From positions 7,055,074-7,119,073 of the forward strand of contig JAHLJT010009355.1 in the NCBI GenBank assembly GCA_031308135.1: a DNA stretch of 64,000 bases, written 5' to 3'. Of this stretch, positions 44,730 to 56,939 are shown piece after piece. Source of the DNA: Acheta domesticus. Lineage: Eukaryota > Arthropoda > Insecta > Orthoptera > Gryllidae. Below the pieces are notes generated by a model, which worked only from the letters and a program-made list of their open reading frames with translations, did not search any database and was not told where the DNA came from. Made by a program: the position numbers and the translations under genes. The stretch's first letter is position 1, and each line of letters opens with the position of its first letter.

Positions 44730-45270
44730 TCAATATTGATGCCTGTGCCGTCAGTGCCTTGACTGCGAGGCCCCAGAGTTCGAGTCCCGACGGAGGCAGA
44801 ATTTTGGCAAAAGAACTTTCGACAATATCTCCTTAGCTCTCTCAAATTGAGCCACCGTCTGGGGAAGAATTCTAGCGTCCATCTGTTTTGATTTAGTTTC
44901 TTTTATCAACGCCAGGCGAATAACTGGGCAGTAGTCTAACAAACGGGCCACGGTCCGCGTGCGATCTTTCCTTCCTCTTCCTTGTCCTTTCCTCATCCTT
45001 TACTTACACATACTAATAACCATATGCACCACACGACTACACTTGATTTGTCGGGGAGCTTAGAGTTTGTCCCTGCTGGGGCGGTTCCACGCTGGTGGAA
45101 GATACCTGGTTGGAGAAAACCGTGCGAGAGATATGTGGGTCTGCGCCGACTCTCGCCATCTGGCGAAGTAAGATCATCGCAACCTCCACAAACCATAAAA
45201 ACACGCACTACACTAACGGGACTCACGACCTTAGCAGTTGACTCGTCCGGAATGACTAATCAATCGATAA
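44730..45270 (+). repeat. Dispersed repeat family A, copy with tRNA-like head
   Basis: A box-B-like GAGTTCGAGTCCC (44776-44788) preceded by TGTGCCGTCAGTGCC (about 44743) suggests a tRNA-related head. The body follows as in copy 2: AGAATTCTAGCGTCC, TCTAACAAACGGGCC, GATCTTTCCTTCC, GGGGAGCTTAGAGTTTGTCC, GGTGGAAGATACCTGG, ACTAACGGGACTCACGACC and the end ACTAATCAATCGATAA. The 186-codon frame at 44982-45542 is repeat sequence, not a gene. Confidence 0.8.
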
Positions 45271-45289
45271 AATATCGGTTCTTACGTTC

Positions 45290-45545
45290 CTCTGCGGTAG
45301 ATTTTCTTCTGATGTTTGCCGGTGGAGTGACCCACAGTGGACAGACAGCTTATCTTCTATCTTTGGGTGCTGGGGTTTACATCCTGGTCGATACATGTGG
45401 TAGTTGTGTTGGTCAAAGCGGGTTCGTAGCAGGTTTTCTCGTGGTTCTCCTTTTCACCCTACCTCTTACTCATCCATTGGTCCATCAAAACAAAACAAAT
45501 CATCATCATCGCCCATTAATCAAAATCATTCATCCCAGGTAAAGC
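45290..45545 (+). repeat. SINE-like tail with ATC/CATC-rich end
   Basis: Directly after the family A copy: GCGGGTTCGTAGCAGGTTTTCTCGTGG-type sequence, a CCTTTTCACCCTACC tract, and a run of CATCATCATCG ending in CAAAATCATTC. A pyrimidine body followed by an ATC-rich tail is common in insect SINEs. Only one copy here. Confidence 0.35.
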
Positions 45546-45603
45546 TGAAAAGTCTCGGTACTGCGAATCATTATCAAGATGTATTGTGTTTGCAAATTGT
45601 TGC

Positions 45604-45605
<2 letters not shown>

Positions 45606-45649
<44 letters not shown>

Positions 45650-45650
45650 A
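45606..45650 (+). repeat. (TTA)n microsatellite
   Basis: About 14 perfect TTA/ATT units. Confidence 0.95.
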
Positions 45651-45699
45651 TTTTTATTATTGAACGTACATACGCCATGTCAAATGAACGATACAACTT

Positions 45700-46710
45700 T
45701 CCCTGTGTACATTAAATACCTATGTGTAGCCAACAATAACTTTTTCAAAATAGAGAAATTTTAAACCTTTGAGCTGCTTTTAAATTTGTTGAACTAGCGG
45801 AGATCTCTGTGTCAATGGAGAAATAGTGTTATTAAAATACTAACTTTCGTATTTGATGCTTATGGTCTAACGATGATCAAAAGTACAACGATATTCTTTT
45901 GCTCCTGACTTCGTTATCTTCCTTCAAGTGTATTTACTTAAGAATAATTTAAGCTATCGACTTTGAAGAATAACATAGCTTAAATATTACAAACTTATTC
46001 TTAAATACCGTATTTAGAAAGAAATATATACTGCTCACCATAAAAAATATCAAATTTGAAAGAATATTTTTAAAATGAATGTGCATTGTGTCTTTTAAAT
46101 TTAGGTCTGTTTTTTAAGGACGCTTGTAAATGTTATCTTTCGTTTGTTAATATGAACTTTTGAAAATTTTATTTTTTACATACTGTTAAGAATTTAGATT
46201 TTGATTTTATAGTGACGAAAAATCATCCGCCTCATATTTTCGTGGATTGTACGCTTTCTGCGGCAATACGTCGCTGCTATGCATCAGTGAAGAAGAAAGA
46301 AGAAACAAAAAATAAAAACAATAAAGCATTTGTGAGATTTCTTAGAGCATGTGTCTTTATATTATATTAAAGTAATATCACTCATTGTATTTATAAAACT
46401 TTTCGAAAAGCGAAAAACGAAAATCATTTACTACTATGTTAACACTTGCGGCTCATGGCAAAAGGTCTATTGAAGTATAAATCATTTTATAAATATTTAA
46501 ATAAACTAGTTACAAAATACGTAATAGTAAAAGCAAAAGAAATTGCCATTTTAGAAGATATCCCATTTTATTCACATTTCATAACGTATGATGCGAGTTT
46601 CGAAATCCTATTTGCCAAAGAATAAAGATCAATCCAACATCCATTATTAGCAACAGAAGTGGTATCGATGTCATAATAACAACGACGTTTGCGTTCGCGC
46701 CGATTTGCCA
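45700..46710. other. AT-rich DNA, nothing recognised
   Basis: No gene or clear repeat seen. Confidence 0.4.
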
Positions 46711-46714
46711 ACTC

Positions 46715-46970
46715 TTGCACGCCCTCGGTGGCGGTCGGGTGGTCGGGTGGTCGGTGGCCCGCCCCCACCGCCGCGCGGTGACGAGGGCCCCGCGGCGCGC
46801 GATCGCCGTATTTCACTCGCCGGCGTGGCGGCCTTATCTCCCCGCAGCCTCCTTTTAATTTAATTACCGCATCGCTCCCACGTGCTCTTCTCGTGCCGCT
46901 TCTTTATTAATCTTCGCCTTGCCTCCGATTGCTCGCCTTGACGTCTTGCACCGCACCGCAATGCACAGAG
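46715..46970. promoter_or_regulatory. CpG island with adjacent homeodomain-type sites
   Basis: GGTCGGGTGGTCGGGTGGTCGG tandem words (about 46735-46760) and CpG-rich sequence to about 46835 are followed by CTTTTAATTTAATTACCGC and TTTATTAATCTTCG (46851-46915), which carry homeodomain-type cores. Enhancer or promoter activity is inference. Confidence 0.3.
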
Positions 46971-46974
46971 AATG

Positions 46975-47930
46975 TTTGTGAAAGGTCTAAAATCATTGTA
47001 TTTGTATATGTATGCAATCCGAAAGTAGCAAGGTCATTAATGCTACAAGTGTGAGAAATGTCAGAAGGCAAATGTAAACAAGCTACTTATTTTAACATGC
47101 TCTGATATTTTTAAGACATTTTTGATGCGTTTTACAATAATATCTTTATTCAATAACATTTGTTTTTATTTCAACTGCAGCACTTTTTAATTTCTGCCGT
47201 ACATAAAATTGCCCGTCTAAAGATACGTCTTATGATTGCAATTTGTCACGTCGTGTGAGCAAATAAGGAGATTGTAAATTAAAAAAAGCTCTTTGGAGAG
47301 ATGTTTGCCTACGTTGTAACACTTTGCGGAAGATGGAAAGAGTTATTGGAAGGAATTGAGAAAATCATAGAGCTGATAAATGGGAAAATATTCTACTTAG
47401 CAATACAGAAACGTATTACGTCTCTCCAACCATAAATACGAACTCTGGAAAAATATCATTTTCTACACTCATTGATATTATGTATTGGTAGATATTACTA
47501 ATAGAAGATATTTAAAAACGAGTAATAGTATAGTATTGAAAAATTTTTTTTAAAACATTAGGTAAAAAAGAAACATTATGAAATTAAATACCTATTATAT
47601 ATTGTTTTCTTTTGACATATGTATCTCAAAATAAATTGGAATGGAATATAACCATTAGAATATGCTTGAAAATAAATTCCCGGGAGCAATAGAACTTGAT
47701 CTTACATACATACAAGCAAGGCGAAGCCATGTTAAGCTCATAAACAACACAATGTCAGCAACGTAATTTAATAATTCTATTGTATTAACATCGTTAGTAA
47801 TTAATTTTAAATAACAGATACAATTAATACGTATGTCGTGTTTTACAAAATTCTGTTGAATAATATTTATGAAAGCTTGACGTGAAGCGTCAAATTCCAC
47901 CCAGATAATTTTCATGAATTGAAACATTTC
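46975..47930. other. AT-rich DNA, nothing recognised
   Basis: No gene or repeat identified. Confidence 0.4.
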
Positions 47931-47939
47931 TCCCTTTCG

Positions 47940-48120
47940 ATGTGCCACCGATCACCCCTAACATCCACCTTTCTGAACGCACCCGCCCAAGTGCAGCCTC
48001 CTGCTCCACCCGCGGGGTGAGAATCTGCAGGGGACTTTGGAACGAAGGAGGCCGTGCATCTTCCGGGCGCCTCGCCCCCGCCCCTTCGTTTTATCCGCGT
48101 GTTCTCATTGGTACTCGGGA
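47940..48120. other. Small GC-rich patch
   Basis: Moderately CpG-rich, with short frames on both strands lacking domains. Confidence 0.3.
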
Positions 48121-48398
48121 TTCTGTTCAAACATTTGCTTTTGCTTGAGGTTTAGGATTTTCGTAGAATGTAAAACGCTTTGAATCTTGATCCCGTTTTG
48201 TTCACAAGCTCTCCCCCGTTTCCTCCACCCTCACGTTCTCTTGGCGTTCGTGCCTTTCCTTGTGGATATTTCCAATGTACCTGGCGCTCGCATTGATAGT
48301 AAGGCCTTGTGTCAAGATGTTCTCCTTCCTGCGCTCTTGTTGGTAAATGAGAAGCTTACCGAAAGTAAACGGTATTAACTAATCCAAAAATATTGACT

Positions 48399-48599
48399 TT
48401 ATCTTTTAATTGATGTCAAATACGAATACACGCAGAAACTTTGCACTTTGGAGAAGGTTCTATGGCGCTGTTCATAAGAGAAGGAAGATAGAAGAGAACC
48501 GAATGTACCTTGTCGCGGGCTAAGTGCGGAATCTTGCTTTCCGACACAGTTGGTTCCTTCACTTCCTTTCGTAGTTTCCGTTTCACTTATGCTTTCCAT
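48399..48599 (-). CDS. Unrecognised 66-codon open frame (weak)
   Basis: Starts at ATG on the minus strand (48599). The peptide begins MESISETETTKGSEG and is Ser/Thr/Glu-rich, then mixed; its composition is more protein-like than the island-bound frames, and the DNA is not low-complexity. No domain, signal peptide or convincing splice site is visible. It may be chance. Confidence 0.1.
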   Translation of the reverse strand: MESISETETTKGSEGTNCVGKQDSALSPRQGTFGSLLSSFSYEQRHRTFSKVQSFCVYSYLTSIKR

Positions 48600-49330
48600 A
48601 ACTTAAAATGTAAGTATGCAACTAATACTTAATAAGTTCTTACTTTTTAACAAATACTTTATTTTGTAATCCTAATTTTTATTCACTGTATATATTGATT
48701 ATAATATTTAAATGGTTCATATAAGAAAATATATAAGATTACAAAATCTGAAATAAGGAAAGGCCATAGTCCGTAGACGCCGGGTTAATTTCCTCGGCCG
48801 CCTATAATGAGATAATGACGCGACGACAGTCATCTGGGGAGACGCAGGGGGCTTTGCTTCTTCGCCCTCGAAATTCCTTAAGCGGCCGCCGTTTCCGCGC
48901 CGTCCTGCGGGTATCTTTCCTGCCAGACGGGCGGGCGCGCCACTATAGACTAATTCGAGCGGGCAAAATGTCGTGGGCAAACAAGGGCTGAAGGCGGGAG
49001 AGCCGGCGGCGCGGCGAGGGCGGTTTTCACCCGCCGTTGATGGCGCTCGGGGAGGGGGTGAGTCTCCTGCTAGCATTTAACCAATTACCGGAGGCGGCAG
49101 TCTGATTCTATAACCTTATATATATACTTTATAGAGGATAGACTAATATTTGGTCTAATTATTCAACTGATTTCCCTCATCCCCGCGCAGACTCCAATTT
49201 TCGCTTCTCGTTCTTTGCTTAACCCTCCGCTCGAAGCGAGCTTCTCGTTCTCCCGACACACGCCGCAGCCCCTTAAAGATCGCCCTGGAATCCGCGAGGC
49301 GGGCCTCGCGACGGGGAGGGCGCGTTCAGG
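48600..49330. other. CpG islands separated by AT-rich DNA
   Basis: An island at about 48775-49070 (with GAGATAATGACGCGACGACAG) and another at 49195-49330. A frame at 48717-49076 (minus, 119 codons) is Pro/Ala/Arg-rich; no domain recognised. Confidence 0.35.
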
Positions 49331-49334
49331 ATCC

Positions 49335-50230
49335 GGCAGGAAAGATTCCCCCGATCCCCATGCGAATTTTTGGATTATTAAGACATGCCTGTGATATGCT
49401 CGGAATACTACTTAGCTCATTATGTGTGTAGAATTTAACTAAAAGAATAGAAATGGAATTGTATACCTGTTGGAGACAGCGTGACGTAATAAATGTTTTA
49501 AACTCTGAGTTTAACTCACAGTGAGCATTGTCGCTACTCTGCAGCTCCACTGACTAGGAGATCCGGGTGTAGGATATCCGACGATGGCGCAACTAGTTAT
49601 AACCTAAGTCAAATTCTGCCGTTGTTAAAGAAGAATACGCCTAAGAATGAGCCAAAATAAGAGTTCGCTAAACAAGTGAACGTCACATGTAATTCAGAGA
49701 AGTATCCCTCCGCCACGCCTCTTCGTTAAGGGTTTATTTTTGCTTGTGGCTCTCGTTAAGACATCACAGCTTCTCATGGTTAACAACCGTCTAATTATAT
49801 TAACAAATAATTTTTAAAACGCAAAGCACGAAACCACGGAACGCTCTTGATCACAGCTCGCCACCTTACCGCACAGGAGCAGGAAACACGTGCATCAGTA
49901 CGCTTAAAGACTCAAGGATTTAAAATGAACATAATACTTATCACACAAAAAGTAAATTCAATGTAATGTTTATAAAAAAATTACAGAAGAGCACATAGCA
50001 CTGCACTTCTAATTTCAATTATTTTTCGTGGTGCACTATATTTTCGTCGGATGAGGCCATCACAAAAGGAAGCGTCGAAGCCATTTACAAGTTAGCCAAC
50101 TGCAAACGAACGAATAAAGTAAGGAGTGTCTAATGGGCTCAAGGACACGACCACAGAACCTTTAATTATGTTGCCAGCACTATCTTTCAAAATTGTCCTT
50201 TCTTATAAAAATCGCTCTAAACGAGGAGAA
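49335..50230. other. Non-coding, mixed AT content
   Basis: No gene or clear repeat recognised. Confidence 0.35.
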
Positions 50231-50234
50231 TTCA

Positions 50235-50625
50235 AACGGATGGCGGCCGATCGGTAGTTTTCCGTGGTTTCTCCGATCAATTCTAGGCGAATGCTGGAGC
50301 AGTACCTTAACAAACAGGTCACGAACCGCACGCAGCATTTCCTTCCTCTTCCTTTTCTTATCCTCTCCTGTGATACGCACACTTAAATGTACTACACGAC
50401 CCCACATATCGGGGGGACAGTCGGAAGCTTGGAACTCGTTCCGGCTGGGCGATGCCGTCGGTGGGGTGTCCTGTTGGGGGAATTGCAAGCTAACGTGTCC
50501 CTTGCACGACGGATCTTATCATCCGATGGAGGAGAAATAGTGTCACCTCCCAGGGTAAAACGTTCCCTACTAGCGGGACTACAATGACCGTAGCAGTTTA
50601 CGTGCCATGAAACAACCAATCAATC
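50235..50625 (+). repeat. Dispersed repeat family A copy
   Basis: Contains GGTAGTTTTCCGTGGTTTCTCC, AGTACCTTAACAAACAGG, CATTTCCTTCCTCTTCC, GTACTACACGACC, GGAAGCTTGGAACTCGTTCC, GGCTGGGCGATGCCG, ACTAGCGGGACTACAATGACC and AACCAATCAATCGAC, in the same order as copies at 6.2 and 45.0 kb. Confidence 0.85.
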
Positions 50626-50639
50626 GACATCTGAGTTAC

Positions 50640-52480
50640 TAAAGACACTACGTAGGAACTTTGAAGTTTAGAACTATAATTCACTCAGACTTCAGAATAA
50701 AACTATACAAGTAATTTACCTGACACCAAAATGGCTTCTTGCCCCCCTTGAAGAAATACAGTTTAGTACGTTAAGGCAATACGACGAAACAGACTTTCAA
50801 ATCGAACAATTCCTGTGACGTCAACATCCTATCTTCCAAGCGAGATTGAATATTTCACGCGGTACAATTACCGCATATTTGTTCTGTAGTATCTCGCGCC
50901 TGCTTTAAAGCGAATATCGGATAACGGGCGCCGCCAGCGGGCGAAGAGAAAGGAGGTGTGTTTGAAGAGCGCAATTTCGTTTCGGGAGTTCGGGGGTTCA
51001 TACATATTCCTGGGAGAATCATTAGAGGAGATGAAATATATCTGAGGTGACGGAATGGGCTCCGAGGTTGACAATTTCGATCCGCGAATCTCGTGACACG
51101 CGACACGTTTTAAAGATTTACATAAATTCTATTAACTTGCTGTAGAGCCTAAAGTGGCGTTCTACTTTTGCAGATTCGTTAGAGAACGGAATGGCATTGA
51201 GTTACTGCAAGTCGTAACTTGGAAAGCAATTAATATTTATGGACAATATTCAGTTAAATTCAGAATGAATTTGTCAGGACGATACACTTGTTTTTAAATT
51301 TAATCTTTGTCATATAATGACCATTTCAATTTTTCTGGGATGTAAAAGCGACGGTTTTTAATTGCGATGAACGTGAGATTTGACTCAGTGAGAAGAATAA
51401 TGCAATTTTTCGTTACTGCAATACAATAAAAACAAAACTATATTGATGAGTTAATAGTTATGATTATTACTGAAATTAGTTTAATATCAATAAACCAACG
51501 TTAAATATTTTTAATGTTTTTCACAAATAAAAACAACCAATAACCTTAACATGTTGCATCAAATTTTATATACAAAGTGCATTAATACAGAAGGATTTAT
51601 TTGACTCGTCCTGTACTCTTAAATGGCACCAAATACTTGCAGATGTGCAGATGTGTTAAGGAACCATTACTCTGTTAGCATGTTTTCGGGAAGTTTGTCC
51701 CGTGTTTGCGAGAATGTGAAGTTCATGTTTTGATGTTTCGTGGAACGTATTACGAGTACTGTTTCTTCATAAGAAGAGAGAGATTGTCTGCAGAGGAAAA
51801 CTAGTGGCAAGCCACGGAAGCCAGAGAATAATGATACGAGTAAAAAGTTCTGCCAAAAATGTAGTTCTTGTTGACAGAATTTTTCTTTGAAATATAAACT
51901 TCAAATCTGAAACTCTCGTAACTAAATAAATTCGTATTTCTTAACACTTTTTTATATTTTTCTAAGTATTGTGGGGTAAATTATAGTTAATATTTCGTTT
52001 TTATTGATGTAGAGTTCTGTTACACTTGCAAGCGACTAAATTCTAAGAAAAACTGGGTTTAATATTAGACGCAGAATATCTTAATTATTTACGAAGATTT
52101 TACATATCATTACCGATAAAACTCAATATTGTATTTCTATATTAATCTCTATATTTGCCAAAAATAAAACTCCTAAATAAGTATACATTTATTTTAAATC
52201 GCGACTATCTTCAGAGGACGCTAAATTTGTTTAATTATGTATTAAATTACTGGTAGAAACAATCTGAAATTGAGAATACCAAAATAAATTTGTTAAGTAT
52301 GTGCGGTTTCAGTTTCGCAATACTTTTGCTGTACAGAATAAAACTGGAATGTTGAATTTATGATGTGCTGTGGAAGGGTAAATATTCTTTCTGAATGACA
52401 ATTATAATTTAATTCAAGTATTTTGTGAAACGTGTTCAACGATTGTTATAAAATTTTGAAATAATGATAAATACTTAAAT
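50640..52480. other. Mostly AT-rich DNA
   Basis: A balanced block at 50860-51110 has no recognised feature. The rest is AT-rich with no visible gene or RNA. Confidence 0.35.
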
Positions 52481-52537
52481 CAGTGGTTAGGCGGAAGAGC
52501 AGGCCCTATGGCCTGAGCCTCGCCATTAATAAAGGCA

Positions 52538-52581
<44 letters not shown>

Positions 52582-52598
52582 AATAATAATAATAATAT
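52481..52598 (+). repeat. Non-LTR retrotransposon 3' tail with ATT/AAT microsatellite
   Basis: AGTGGTTAGGCGGAAGAGCAGG and GGCCTGAGCCTCGCCATTAATAA, followed by a (TTA)n run (about 52540-52579) and then an (ATA)n run (to about 52598). A short GC-balanced 3' end, an AATAAA-like word and a simple-repeat tail are typical of 5'-truncated LINE copies in insects. The ATT and AAT runs are mutually complementary. Confidence 0.5.
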
Positions 52599-52804
52599 AG
52601 TTGTCACCACCCTGTTACCTTTGAACAAATTTAATTATTCGCTAAAGAATCCTATTTCATTTGAAATCTTGTCGATGAAGAATGTTCCCAGTAATGATCG
52701 TAGAATCATTGAAATGAGACTCCTAAATATTACTACTGTAACGCGCCAATCACGCGCCCAAAATAAAACAGTCAATCTATTTACAGCTTCAACCACAGGC
52801 CAGT

Positions 52805-53170
52805 GATCATCGAAAAAGTTCGATACCGCCCGTCCCCTCTGCCGGGTTGCGAGCTGGCGAGCGCCGAGGCGACGGTAACTGCCGGTTCGCATGGCGCGTC
52901 CGCCCACTCTGTCGCGGAGCGGGTCGGGGCGGGGAGCGGAGACCCGGGGGGTGGCCGGGCGGGGCGGAGAACCAGTAGCCGAACTGTTGCGTGCGGGAGA
53001 ACATCGGCCGCGCCCCCTCCCCGCGCCCTCCTCCCGCAGTCCTCCCACCGAACAATCACGATACGCCGCGCGCCCCTCTGCATTTTTTTTCATCGCGCTC
53101 GCTTCTTCTCTTCCGCACAGTCGTCGATCGTATATCACTGCGTGGCGTGGTCCGCTCCATTATGAATCCT
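52805..53170. other. CpG island
   Basis: CpG-rich with GGGGCGGGGAGCGG near 52926. Frames on both strands are Arg/Pro/Ser-rich and overlapping; none credible. The island ends near 53170. Confidence 0.5.
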
Positions 53171-53179
53171 TCTTCGCGG

Positions 53180-54345
53180 AGGATGGGTAGGAATAACACA
53201 TCAAAGTTGAAAAATTGCTGTAATTGGCGTGTATAATCTATAGCATTATCTAACCAAGTTGCTTCCTGGCAGACAGAAGGAATGATTAACTAACATTACG
53301 TATCATCAAAAAATAAAAACGAACCCAAATTACGAGGATAGCCTCGTTAACTTTTCAATCTTAATTCTGAGATGGTATCGCGCCCCGGGAATATTTTGGT
53401 ACGTAGTGATTACCTCCTTGAAGTAAGTGCGAGGGAAGGTAAGCTTTCCTCCAGTTCGGCGCCCTGATGTCACGCGCACAGTTATTCTCTTCTTTTAAAA
53501 AATCTGCCTGCGATGGGGGCGAGTCATTCTTTATAAATTTCCTTGTGGCTGAAATGCTAATTCGGTTGTATTCTGCAAGTATTGGCGAAAGGAGAGATCG
53601 TAAAATTTGGAAGTTTGGCCACTGTTGGTTCTCTTGTTGTCCAAGCTAATTTTAATTCGATGTAGGCACTGAAGAGTAGACATTTTGAAGTCATCATACC
53701 TTTTTATTATCGTTTTACGATCATCAATGGGATCAATTTTGACCAAGTCGATTAAATCGACGGCAAATCATCATCGACTTCCCACTCTTAATGTTATATC
53801 TTTAGTGGTTTACTCTTACTATAAACCCCCTCTCTTTGTATTAGAATTTGCATTGGCTATAAGACATCCTATAAAGAAGGAAGAGTATATGGCCCTTAAG
53901 AATTCATTTCTTTGGTCAACCTAGCTTGACTTACAACCAATGCACGCAATGATTGTGGTTCTTTACGAGATTAATTTAGGCGAATTATTCTCGAGATCAC
54001 GTAACAGTAGTTAAGATAGAATTTATGAAGATTCGATTTACCTTGGTAAGGAAACTGTTAGATTGTTCTATATATATAGGAATAAACGTTCCGAAAATAG
54101 AACAGATCTGCTTTCATTATTTTTGCAGTCTTTCCTGAAATTGAGGTACCATATTTTTTCCTCAAATTTCTGTGACCATTTTTCATCCAAATTGATATTT
54201 TATTCTAACATTAAATTAGAACTTTCACTTCAAAATTGTTAAATGCATTATTAAAGAATATGATATCTACTATTGGACGCTACTTAATTGATAAGACTCT
54301 TAATATAAATATTAGCAATATGTCACTGTGTTCTAAAATATGTGT
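53180..54345. other. AT-rich DNA, nothing recognised
   Basis: A balanced patch at 53370-53520 has GC-rich words but no identified feature. Confidence 0.35.
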
Positions 54346-54350
54346 CTGTT

Positions 54351-54975
54351 CGAACGAGCAAGCTATTTATTACTTAATTTATATACGCTCATCACATATA
54401 ATTAAGCTACTTGTACAACCTTTTCATTATGTATTTTATTCAACTGTAAAATACGTTTGCCGTATCAACTCGCGATTCCAAGAAAGGCCACATCCGTCTG
54501 ACATCCCCGCCTCGCCCCATTTCTGAGAATCGCCTATGCTAAATGTGAGCTTTGCGCATACTCAAAAGTTAGCTATATAAAGCATACTGTATTTTTTATT
54601 ATTTAATACTTTACATGTTCACATGATTTGCTTAATCCACAAATAAAAGTTACTTCACTTGCAATCTCGTCATCATATATTACGTGCGTCTGGATTAGCT
54701 ACCGCTAGAATCGGCGCCAAGCAAGCAGACTGCGTCCGTTGCCACGCCTCGTCTGAAATTCAGTGAAGATCCAACCTTATCCGCGTACACACCGTCTTGC
54801 GCAGAGCTCACTCATTACATCTTCACATCGCAATATATCACACATACGCGTATGCAAGATCGTTTTAACGTTCTTTGGTAGTTCAGTGTATTGTACGATG
54901 AACTAAATAGTGGCACCAACTGCCCTCTTTCGAAACATTCATGTTTCAAGTGAACTTTTGTGCGCATGATATAGA
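54351..54975 (+). repeat. Family D repeat, uninterrupted copy
   Basis: Matches 39803-39962 and 41256-41712 in order and without a gap: CGAACGAGCAAGCTATTTAT, CATTATGTATTTTATTCAA, GAATCGCCTATGC, CTTTGCGCATAC, TTACATGTTCACATGATTTGC, CAATCTCGTCATCAT, CATCTTCACATCG, ATACGCGTATGCAA, GTACGATGAACTAAAT and GTTTCAAGTGAAC. About 30 extra bases near 54395-54425 are absent from the other copy. Confidence 0.8.
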
Positions 54976-54997
54976 ATTCCGTTCTTCACGTGTTGAG

Positions 54998-55080
54998 CGA
55001 TGTACTGTGTTCCATGTTTGTGCCTACGACAGTAGCTCTTCATGCAATCAATTGAGTATGTATAGCTACACCATATGTGT
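54998..55080 (+). repeat. Family D repeat, 3' block
   Basis: GCGATGTACTGTGTTCC, GTTTGTGCCTACGACAGTA and ACCATATGTG match a block at 39545-39612, which in that region sits on the other side of the element. Confidence 0.45.
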
Positions 55081-55084
55081 ACTT

Positions 55085-55950
55085 ACTCAATATCATGATT
55101 AACGTCTTTACAAGACATCACAATCCCATTAGCATAATTTCTTTGTAATGTTTGTTTGATTCTATTATATGTATTAAATTTACATGTCTTTTAATTCATT
55201 CCGAGTGATGATGATAGCACCTGAAAGATCATTTTCAGGAATGCCAGAATGGTGACTTGCAACTTATTAATTATTAATCCATCACCAGTGGTCCTCTATG
55301 GTAATCTGAACAAGCAGAGGATGATAGAACAGTGTGTAATGGCTCCCACCTTAAATTAATCACAGTCTGCTGATCACAACATACGCACTGCTCCTTCTGT
55401 GTCACTATGAAAACATTAAATATATCAATATTTTATTTCGATTACCTGACAATATTTTTATCAATTTTCAGGTATTTAACGTATATTACGAAACAAAATG
55501 GATGTAATTGAATTCCACTAATTTTTAGAAAAGAAATTATTCATCATTACATGGATCTGGCATTGAATATTAGCTTCTTTGTAATTATTGTAGTAAATGA
55601 CATAGTGGTATTGCACTGAAACTATGTAGACGAGAAAATGCTTCATGCTTCGAGAAAATGCAGCCTTATTTAAAAATATCTAGTATTGATGTAGCCATTA
55701 CTCAAAAGAAAAGAGATGATACGGGTAACAACTTTTACTCTAAGGGGAAATGACCAGACGTTTATTACACGAGTCATAAATCACCACGAATGGCCTTTAT
55801 CATCGTCGTTGTCAAGGAATGTGCCAAAAAAAAAACACACAACTTTCGTCAGCTCCCGAAGGAATCCAACTTCCCTCATTCTCTCGACGTCTAACTCCCA
55901 TGTGAGAACGCGAGAAACAAGATAAGTGCCCACCGAACTTCACTCACCTC
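55085..55950. other. AT-rich DNA, nothing recognised
   Basis: No gene, RNA or repeat identified. Confidence 0.35.
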
Positions 55951-55959
55951 CACCCCTCC

Positions 55960-56930
55960 ACTCACCTCACAGATCTTTCCCCGCCCGCCCACCCCGCGCT
56001 CGCGCACGGGTTATCAGCAGGCCGCACTTAGCAAGCTGCTACACACCTGCTCGCCTGCTCGCATGACCGAACACCAAAGGGGAGCAGCAGCACGTGCAAA
56101 GCCGCCGGCGATCTCTTTGACACGTGGGCGGCGGTGGGGGCGGCAGCGGGGGCGCGGGCGCGGGCGGCGGTGGTGGCGACTCGAGCGAACGGGCGGGCGG
56201 TGCCAACCCATCATTTCTCGCTGATAGCATCTTTACGTGTCCCGCGCCACTGGCGCTCCGCGCGGCGAATATCACTCACTAAATTCTTACGATAAGGAAA
56301 GCAATTAGCAATGGAAGTTCCCAACCCTTGGCTATGCCGCGGCGGCGGCTGCGGAGGCGGTGGCGCTTAAGGGGGCGGGGGAGGGGGGGTGAAACCTCTT
56401 CGTGTGGTCCGCTCCTATATCAACGCTTGTCAAGACGCGGACCCCTGTTTTAAAAAAATATATCGCCGTGAATTTTATCGCTTCTGGTCCGGCCGTCTCG
56501 CGGTGTCTCTGGAGGAGTAGGCGAGCAGGGGGCTCCCGCGTCGCGCAGTTGCCTCCCCCCCTGAAGGCCCCCTCTCCTCGCCCCACGTTAAGAAAGAGCT
56601 TCCGAAACGGCGGTGGGTTTCTTCCTTCGCCGTCCTCGCTCTTTCTTCTGTTCCCTCCCTCCGCCGCTTGGCCGCGCTGCTCGCGCCCGTGAGACAGCGT
56701 TTTGCGATAGCAGCGAAGAAAGTCGGGCTGGATCCTCGGCGTGGCTGGCTACGAATATCCGTGACTCGCCGGTGCTCGAGATACCGATCTGCTCCACTTT
56801 CGCCGTGGACGAGGAGAAGAAGAAGAAGAAGTGTGGAGGGCAGTGGCCTGAAGTGGGCGTAATAGCTGAGAATGAGGATGCATCGCCTCCACTTCGTTTT
56901 TCTCCCCTCCTTCTGCTGCGTCAATCACAG
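55960..56930. other. Two CpG-rich blocks
   Basis: 56000-56270 has GGGGGCGGCAGCGGGGGCGCGGGCGCGGGCGG-type sequence in short runs; 56330-56740 has GCGGCGGCGGC and GGGGGCGGGGGAGGG. A GAA/GAG run (about 56808-56830) follows. Frames are Arg/Pro/Ser-rich. Confidence 0.45.
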
Positions 56931-56939
56931 CTGCAAGGA

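Noticed and set aside
44982..45542. 186-codon plus-strand frame
   Set aside because: Lies inside a family A repeat copy and its neighbour; the frame is not conserved in the other copies.
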